Part shown: positions 59,069 through 64,000 of the stretch, one piece after another | Position numbering within the stretch: position 1 is the stretch's first letter | Layout of the letters: each line of letters starts with the position of its first letter | Assembly: GCF_006539925.1 (NCBI RefSeq) | Contig: NZ_BJNY01000012.1 | Span: 62,001-126,000, forward strand | DNA: 64,000 bases | Direction: 5' to 3' | DNA from: Glutamicibacter uratoxydans | GTDB taxonomy: Bacteria > Actinomycetota > Actinomycetes > Actinomycetales > Micrococcaceae | Program-made: the position numbers and the translations under genes | The notes under the pieces: model-generated | What the model saw: the letters and a program-made list of their open reading frames with translations, nothing else | The model's database searches: none | Told to the model about the DNA's origin: nothing

Positions 59069-60703
59069 ATGGGTTCAGCCACTCACCGCGCTCCGAGTCC
59101 CCTGCGCAACCCGGAGACCATTAGCTCTCCGCAGCGCAGCAAGCGCGCCCTGATACTGGTCTTGATGACCATCTTCTTCCCGGGCAGCGCACAGCTTATC
59201 GCCGGCAACCGCAAGCTGGGACGCATCGCCGTCTCGGTCACCATGCTGTGCTGGCTTGCAGTGATCGGGCTGGTGGTCATCTACTTCACCAACCGCTCCA
59301 TCATCCTCGGATGGGTGGCACACCCCAACTTCCAGCTGTTTCTGATCATTGTGCTCGGCACCCTCGCGGTGCTGTGGCTGATCATGTTCATCAACACGCT
59401 GGTCATCATCAAGCCGAAGATGCTCGCCCCGGGCATGCGCGTGATCGTCACGGTCTTCACCTTGGCCGCGGTGGTGGCCACTAGCGGCGTGTTCATCTAC
59501 GGCGCTTCGCTGCTGAATACCGGACGCCAGACCATTGAGAAGGTCTTCGAGGCAGGACCTGCCTTCGACCCGGTGGACGGCCGCTACAACATTGCAGTGT
59601 TCGGCGCCGACTCGGGCTCGAACCGCGACGGCGTGCGCACCGACTCCGTGGCATTGATGTCAGTGGACGCAAAGACCGGCAAGACCCTGCTGATCTCCAT
59701 GCCGCGCAACTTCCAGGGCGCACGCTTCGCCCCCGGCTCCCCGATGACCAAGGCCTGGCCCGACGGCTACAACTGCGGCAACGAATGCCTGTTCAACGCG
59801 ATCTACCGCGACGCGGTGGACAACCATGCAGACCTCTTCCCGAAGTCGGTGAAGAACGTCGGCGCCCAGGCGGCCATGGATGCGCTGGAAGGCACCACCG
59901 GCCTGAAGGTCCAGGGCTACGTCATGGTCGACATGGCTGGCTTCTCCACCTTCGTCGACGCGCTGGGCGGAGTGACTATCAACTCCGGCGGCTGGGTCCC
60001 CTACAACGCCAAGAAGTGGGAAGGCACCAACGTGCGCACCCACTGGTTCGCCCCCGGCACCCAGACCTTCAACGGCAAGCAGGCGCTGTGGTTCGCCCGC
60101 TCCCGCGATTTCACCGACGACTACCACCGCATCAAGCGCCAGCAGTGCCTGCAGCAGGCAATCATCAAGCAGGCCACCCCGCAGACCATTCTGACGAACT
60201 TCACGAATATCATGTCTGCCGGCGAGCAGCTGGTGGAGACGAATATTCCTGCAAGCCAGCTCTCGTCGTTCGTCGCCGTGGCGGAGAAGGTCTCCTCCCA
60301 GCCCTTCGCCCGTCTGACCCTCGGCGCTCCGGACTTCCCGCGTTCCTTCTCCACCTATCCTGAATTCGACAAGATCCAGGAGCGCATCCAGTCGATCATC
60401 GAGAAGCAGAGCGCTCCGAAGAAGGAGAAGAAGCAGGAAGAATCCAAGAAGTCGGAAGATCCTGCCAAGTCCACCGAGGCGGCCGAATCCTCGACCGCAC
60501 CTGCCACTGAGTCCGCCGAAGAGACCGATGACGCTTCGGACATCAACAACGCCCCGAAGCTGTCCAACGGCGACAGCTCAGAGTTCCTCCAGCCGGACGG
60601 TAGCCCGATCACCGAAGAGTACCTGGTCCAGCTTGAGATCAACGGCTACACTTCGCGCATTGCGGCGATCGCCGCCAACAACGACGAATGCTCGGTGCCC
60701 TAA
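59069..60703 (+). CDS. LytR-CpsA-Psr (LCP) family glycopolymer ligase
   Basis: 544 residues. Four N-terminal helices (about 30-155) are more than the single anchor of many LCP proteins. The extracellular LCP domain follows: YNIAVFGADSGSNRDGVRTD, SVALMSVDAKTGKTLLISMP, RNFQG, the large loop with paired cysteines GYNCGNECLFNAIY, and LWFARSRDFTDDYHRIKRQQ. Residues 445-500 are a Lys/Glu/Ser-rich linker. LCP enzymes transfer lipid-linked glycopolymers to peptidoglycan. It resembles M. tuberculosis Rv3267 by neighbourhood. The ribosome site AGGGAAAG is about 12 nt before ATG 59069. Confidence 0.92.
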   Translation: MGSATHRAPSPLRNPETISSPQRSKRALILVLMTIFFPGSAQLIAGNRKLGRIAVSVTMLCWLAVIGLVVIYFTNRSIILGWVAHPNFQLFLIIVLGTLAVLWLIMFINTLVIIKPKMLAPGMRVIVTVFTLAAVVATSGVFIYGASLLNTGRQTIEKVFEAGPAFDPVDGRYNIAVFGADSGSNRDGVRTDSVALMSVDAKTGKTLLISMPRNFQGARFAPGSPMTKAWPDGYNCGNECLFNAIYRDAVDNHADLFPKSVKNVGAQAAMDALEGTTGLKVQGYVMVDMAGFSTFVDALGGVTINSGGWVPYNAKKWEGTNVRTHWFAPGTQTFNGKQALWFARSRDFTDDYHRIKRQQCLQQAIIKQATPQTILTNFTNIMSAGEQLVETNIPASQLSSFVAVAEKVSSQPFARLTLGAPDFPRSFSTYPEFDKIQERIQSIIEKQSAPKKEKKQEESKKSEDPAKSTEAAESSTAPATESAEETDDASDINNAPKLSNGDSSEFLQPDGSPITEEYLVQLEINGYTSRIAAIAANNDECSVP

Positions 60704-60769
60704 ACGGTTAAGACCCCCCCAACCGACTGGCAACCCGTATCCGTTTGTGAAAGGTATAGGCAATCAGAC

Positions 60770-61969
60770 GTGTTTGAACTGAACAACACGATCAGGGACT
60801 ACCATTGGGGATCCGAAAATCAGATCACCGAGCTGCTTGGGCTGGAGGAATCCATCAGCCCGCAGGCTGAAATGTGGCTGGGCGCCCATCCCGGGTGCCC
60901 CAGCCGCACCGTGCAGGGAGCAGGCCTCGATCAGGTGATCGCGGAAGACCCGCAGCGGATTCTGGGGGCGGACATCGCCCAGCGCTACGGTTCGCTGCCG
61001 TTCTTGGTCAAGGTCCTCTCGGCGGCCCAGCCGCTGTCAATCCAGGTCCACCCGACCTTGGAACAGGCCAAGTCGCGCTTTGCCAAGGAAAACGCCTCCG
61101 GCAAGCCGCTGGATGCAGCCGACCGCAACTACAAGGACGCCAACCACAAGCCGGAGATGCTCTATGCGCTGACCGACTTCGCGGCGCTGTCAGGCTTCCG
61201 CGAACCAGCGGCCATCATCAACGACCTGGCTGCACTGCAGCCTCATGTCAATGCAGACAGCGCCGCCGTGCTTGCGCAGCTCGTCGAGGTTCTGCAGGGG
61301 CCCGACCCGCTGGCGCAGGCTCTTGAGTTCGTGCTGGGTTCGGACCAGGACATCGCAGCTGTCGTGACGGACCTGTGCGCCGCGATCGCCGCCGATGCAG
61401 GGCTTTGCGCCCAGGTGCAGCTGGCCGAGCTGGTGCGCATCAACCAGGTCTATCCTGGCGACTGCGGAGTGCTGGTGGCGCTGCTGCTGAACCTGGTGTT
61501 CCTTCGCCCGGGCCAGGCCATCAGCCTGGCCGCGGGCAATGTCCATGCCTACCTTCGCGGCTTGGGCATCGAAGTGATGGCTAACTCGGATAACGTGCTG
61601 CGCGGCGGGCTGACCAGCAAGCACATCGACGTGGCCGAGCTGTTGGATGTCACCATTGCCCAGCCAGCCCCCGCTCCCCTGCTCGAACCAGTTGGGGCCG
61701 CGGAGAACAGCAGCCTCTACCAGCCGGACTTCGATGAGTTCCAGCTGCAGGTCATCGACTGCCCCCAGGCGCAGGAGCCGGTGACACTGCAGCTGCACGG
61801 GGCCTCGGTACTGCTGTGCACCGCTGGATCTTTCACCGTGCGCACCGCGCAGGCAGAAAAGACGCTCACCCGCGGCCAGTCCGTGCTGGTCGGCGCCGAC
61901 GAGCTGCCAGCCTCCGCCGCTGCCCTTGAGGCCGGCACGCTGTTCGCCGCTAGTGCCCAAGAGCGCTGA
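60770..61969 (+). CDS. manA: Mannose-6-phosphate isomerase, class I
   Basis: A 399-residue zinc enzyme that interconverts fructose-6-phosphate and mannose-6-phosphate. Seen: NTIRDYHWGSENQITELLG at the start, AEMWLGAHPGCPS, PLSIQVHPTLEQAKSRFAKE (Zn ligands), DANHKPEMLYALTDFAALSGF, and the Zn His in LAAGNVHAYLRGLGIEVMAN. It feeds GDP-mannose and polyprenyl-phosphomannose synthesis used by Pmt and surface glycans. GTG 60770 is the first in-frame start. The gap to the LCP gene is 66 nt. A perfect terminator follows. Confidence 0.95.
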   Translation: MFELNNTIRDYHWGSENQITELLGLEESISPQAEMWLGAHPGCPSRTVQGAGLDQVIAEDPQRILGADIAQRYGSLPFLVKVLSAAQPLSIQVHPTLEQAKSRFAKENASGKPLDAADRNYKDANHKPEMLYALTDFAALSGFREPAAIINDLAALQPHVNADSAAVLAQLVEVLQGPDPLAQALEFVLGSDQDIAAVVTDLCAAIAADAGLCAQVQLAELVRINQVYPGDCGVLVALLLNLVFLRPGQAISLAAGNVHAYLRGLGIEVMANSDNVLRGGLTSKHIDVAELLDVTIAQPAPAPLLEPVGAAENSSLYQPDFDEFQLQVIDCPQAQEPVTLQLHGASVLLCTAGSFTVRTAQAEKTLTRGQSVLVGADELPASAAALEAGTLFAASAQER

Positions 61970-61988
61970 CGCACTTCCGCTGTTAAAC

Positions 61989-62030
61989 CCGCGAGCCGCG
62001 AACCACCAGATGGTGGTTCGCGGCTCGCGG
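61989..62030. terminator. Bidirectional terminator
   Basis: A 20-bp perfect stem (61989-62008 with 62011-62030, arms beginning CCGCGAGCCGCGAACC) lies between convergent manA and glpX. Confidence 0.9.
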
Positions 62031-62056
62031 TGTCTTATGGCTGCCTGACCGCTGGC

Positions 62057-63079
62057 TTAGCGGGTGTAGGCATCCCACTTGTCCTGCTTGTGCTCGCCCT
62101 CGACGAAACGGATGGTTCCGGACTTGGAACGCATCACGATCGACTGGGTGGAGATGCGGCCGTTCTTGTAGCGCACGCCGCGCAGCAGGTCGCCATCGGT
62201 GATGCCGGTGGCTGCGAAGTAGCAGTTGTCCGAGGTCACCAGGTCGTTGGTGGTCAGCACGCGGCCCAGCTCGTGGCCTGCGTCGATGGCCTTCTGCTTC
62301 TCTTCGTCATCGGTTGGCCACAGGCGGCCCTGGATCACGCCGCCCAGCGACTTGATGGCGCAGGCGGTGACGATGCCCTCAGGGGTGCCGCCGATGCCCA
62401 TCAGCGCATCCACGCCGGTGCCTTCGCGGGTTGCGGCGATGGCGCCGGCAACGTCGCCGTCCATGATCAGCTTGGTGCGGGCGCCTGCCTCGCGGATCTC
62501 TTCGATCAGGCCTGCGTGGCGCGGGCGATCCAGCACGGTCACGGTGACCTGGCTGATCTTCTTGCCCTTGGCCTTGGCGATCAGGTGCAGGTTCTGCTTG
62601 ACCGGCAGGCGTAGGTCAACCAGTTCGGCTGCTTCCGGACCGGTCACCAGCTTCTCCATGTAGAAGACTGCCGATGGGTCGAACATGGTGCCGCGGTCGG
62701 CTACTGCCAGCACGGACAGTGCGTTGTTCAGGCCCAGTGCGGTCAGGCGGGTGCCGTCGATCGGGTCGACTGCCACGTCGCACTCGGCGCCTTCGCCGTT
62801 GCCGACCTGCTCGCCGTTGAACAGCATCGGGGCTTCGTCTTTTTCGCCTTCGCCGATCACCACGACACCGTTGAAGTTGACGGTGGAGAGCAGGCCGCGC
62901 ATTGCGTCCACTGCTGCGCCGTCGGCGGAGTTCTTGTCACCGAAGCCAACCCATGGCGAGGAGGCAATGGCAGCCGCCTCCGTGGCGCGGACAAGCTCCA
63001 GCGCCAGGTTGCGGTCCGGCTCCGCGTCGGTTACCGACAGTCGCGAAGAAAGGTGGGCAAAATTGTTCTTTTCGGTCAC
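62057..63079 (-). CDS. glpX: Class II fructose-1,6-bisphosphatase
   Basis: A 340-residue lithium-sensitive phosphatase of gluconeogenesis. Seen: [40 protein letters not shown] (metal-binding), [17 protein letters not shown], and [23 protein letters not shown] 63079 gives the normal family length. TTG 63121 is an alternative, since TAGAAT (63130-63135, minus strand) would start transcription near it. Divergent from the DUF4245 gene, as in M. tuberculosis Rv1099c/Rv1100. Confidence 0.93.
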   Translation of the reverse strand: MTEKNNFAHLSSRLSVTDAEPDRNLALELVRATEAAAIASSPWVGFGDKNSADGAAVDAMRGLLSTVNFNGVVVIGEGEKDEAPMLFNGEQVGNGEGAECDVAVDPIDGTRLTALGLNNALSVLAVADRGTMFDPSAVFYMEKLVTGPEAAELVDLRLPVKQNLHLIAKAKGKKISQVTVTVLDRPRHAGLIEEIREAGARTKLIMDGDVAGAIAATREGTGVDALMGIGGTPEGIVTACAIKSLGGVIQGRLWPTDDEEKQKAIDAGHELGRVLTTNDLVTSDNCYFAATGITDGDLLRGVRYKNGRISTQSIVMRSKSGTIRFVEGEHKQDKWDAYTR

Positions 63080-63248
63080 GAAAGATCCAATCACTTCAGT
63101 CGTAGTCTTGCACCTATGCAAACACCTCTATTCTACCGTGTTTGGTTTTCCCGGGGCGTTGCGTGTCGTCGACGCTTCGCACACAGCCCGACGTGGGCTA
63201 TGGCACTGAAGTTCGAATTACACAGGAAGTTCGGGGAGAATAAGTGTT

Positions 63249-63920
63249 GTGCAGCCCGAGAATAACCAGAACGCCATGCCCGATTCCGCTTCCAGCAACG
63301 CCGATTCCGGAAACGTTGAAACCCAGCGCCGGGGCATTGACGACCCCAACGCTACTTTTGAGGATCTCCCCTACAAGCCGCAGCTGACCGAAAAGCAGGC
63401 AAAGCGCGCCAACCAGACCCTCAAGGGCATGCTGCTGTCCATCGGCTTCTGCATTGCAGTCTTTCTTCCGCTGTACCTGCTCAACCCGCAGCCCAGCGAC
63501 AAGGCCTTCGATTCCAAGGTCGATTTGGCTGCCACCGCGCAGCAGGCCGGTGACGCCGTGGGCTACGAGCTGCTGGCCCCTCCATTGGACGAAGGCCAGT
63601 ACGCCAACTTCGCCCGCTGGCAGAACAACGCGGTCCAAGGGGTTCCCTACTGGGAGTTCGGCGTGGTCTCCGATGACAAGAGCTTCGTCTGGGTACGCCA
63701 GGCCAAGGATGCCAACCCCACCTGGGTTGCGCTGATCACCGATGCGGCGGCTCCCGCCGGAACCGAGCAGATCGACGGAGTTTCGTGGGAGAAGCGCACC
63801 AAGGATGCGAATACCTACTTAATCTCCGAACAGGGCAAGTCCACGATCATCCTCTCCAGCGATACCGGCCAGGAAGAGCTGGTGGAAATGGCCAAAAAGG
63901 TCGACGCCCAGCTGGACTAG
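63249..63920 (+). CDS. DUF4245 domain protein, membrane-anchored
   Basis: 223 residues. The polar N-terminus of about 55 residues (PQLTEKQAKRANQTLKGM) leads to one membrane helix (about 60-80, LSIGFCIAVFLPLYLL). An extracellular domain of about 140 residues follows with the DUF4245 pattern: YELLAPPLDEGQYANFARWQ, YWEFGVVSDDKSFVWVRQAK and TYLISEQGKSTIILSSDTG. Its function is unknown. The family is conserved beside glpX in actinobacteria. GGGGAGAA lies about 10 nt before GTG 63249. Confidence 0.87.
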   Translation: MQPENNQNAMPDSASSNADSGNVETQRRGIDDPNATFEDLPYKPQLTEKQAKRANQTLKGMLLSIGFCIAVFLPLYLLNPQPSDKAFDSKVDLAATAQQAGDAVGYELLAPPLDEGQYANFARWQNNAVQGVPYWEFGVVSDDKSFVWVRQAKDANPTWVALITDAAAPAGTEQIDGVSWEKRTKDANTYLISEQGKSTIILSSDTGQEELVEMAKKVDAQLD

Positions 63921-63979
63921 ATTTCTTAATGTTTCACCGGCAAAACGGGATTCATTCGATAATCGAACACTGCACCCCG

Positions 63980-63985
63980 TAGAAT
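63980..63985 (+). promoter_or_regulatory. -10 box of leaderless transcript at right edge
   Basis: TAGAAT followed by a 7-nt spacer (CCTAACT) and ATG 63993. There is no ribosome site. The arrangement matches the other leaderless starts in this window. Confidence 0.5.
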
Positions 63986-63992
63986 CCTAACT

Positions 63993-64000
63993 ATGCCTCA
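63993..64000 (+). CDS. Start of a gene truncated by the right edge
   Basis: Only ATGCCTCA is visible. It is called because a clean TAGAAT box sits 7 nt upstream and the DUF4245 gene has just ended. In other actinobacteria fumarase often lies near glpX, but nothing here identifies the product. Confidence 0.4.

Overview
This 64-kb window reads as chromosomal backbone of a high-GC Gram-positive actinobacterium. Markers are WhiB2, a resuscitation-promoting factor, a Pmt protein mannosyltransferase, an LpdA-type quinone reductase, DUF3499, DUF4245, TIGR03089 and many leaderless mRNAs. Protein flavour and gene order point to the Micrococcaceae (Arthrobacter/Glutamicibacter group). The genus is inferred from memory of gene content, not from a search. 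No prophage, transposase, integrase, CRISPR array or rRNA operon was seen. There is one tRNA gene (Gln, TTG).

Layout. 1-3 kb: two divergent short-chain dehydrogenases and an MHS-type transporter. 3-8 kb: lpdA divergent from a nucleoside-salvage operon (punA, sugar-phosphate mutase, deoC, small membrane protein). 8-12 kb: an MmyB-like regulator divergent from an MFS exporter, an alcohol dehydrogenase and a TPR protein. 12-18.5 kb: mfd, a DUF2505 protein, nhaA and an orphan. 18.5-25.5 kb: sufU-sufS, pth-rplY, a small P-loop kinase-like gene, prs-glmU and tRNA-Gln. 25.6-30.4 kb: an ABC-F ATPase, a DUF7832-like orphan, a frameshifted LLM flavin oxidoreductase and two GNAT acetyltransferases. 30.4-34.8 kb: tatD, rpfB, rsmA and ispE, all on the minus strand. 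35-39.8 kb: MoxR-DUF58-transglutaminase operon. 39.8-45.9 kb: gabD, rsmI, pmt and a FadD15-type acyl-CoA ligase.

46-64 kb is an envelope and central-metabolism block. It holds a Lit-like (TIGR01906) membrane protein with a long disordered N-terminus, DUF3499, a zincin-like protein, a DUF5719 protein, a 1176-residue GT2/polytopic membrane fusion, whiB2, TIGR03089, GtrA, purK-purE, an LCP ligase, manA, glpX and a DUF4245 protein. Much of this block parallels, from memory, the Mycobacterium tuberculosis Rv3255c-Rv3277 neighbourhood and the glpX/Rv1100 pair. The GT2-DUF5719 pair is an addition relative to that order. Together these genes would supply mannose phosphates, move and polymerise surface glycans, attach them to peptidoglycan and couple the process to WhiB2-controlled division.

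Regulatory signals visible by eye include many hairpin terminators, often shared by convergent genes. There are also several TANNNT boxes 6-7 nt before a GTG or ATG, which imply leaderless transcripts (punA, the MmyB regulator, ABC-F, rsmI, DUF3499, the zincin, purK and the gene entering at the right edge). The least explained items are the GT2-DUF5719 pair, the extended Lit-like protein, the low-GC stretch at 45.9-46.9 kb, three orphan soluble proteins, and the inverted half-sites around the MmyB divergon.
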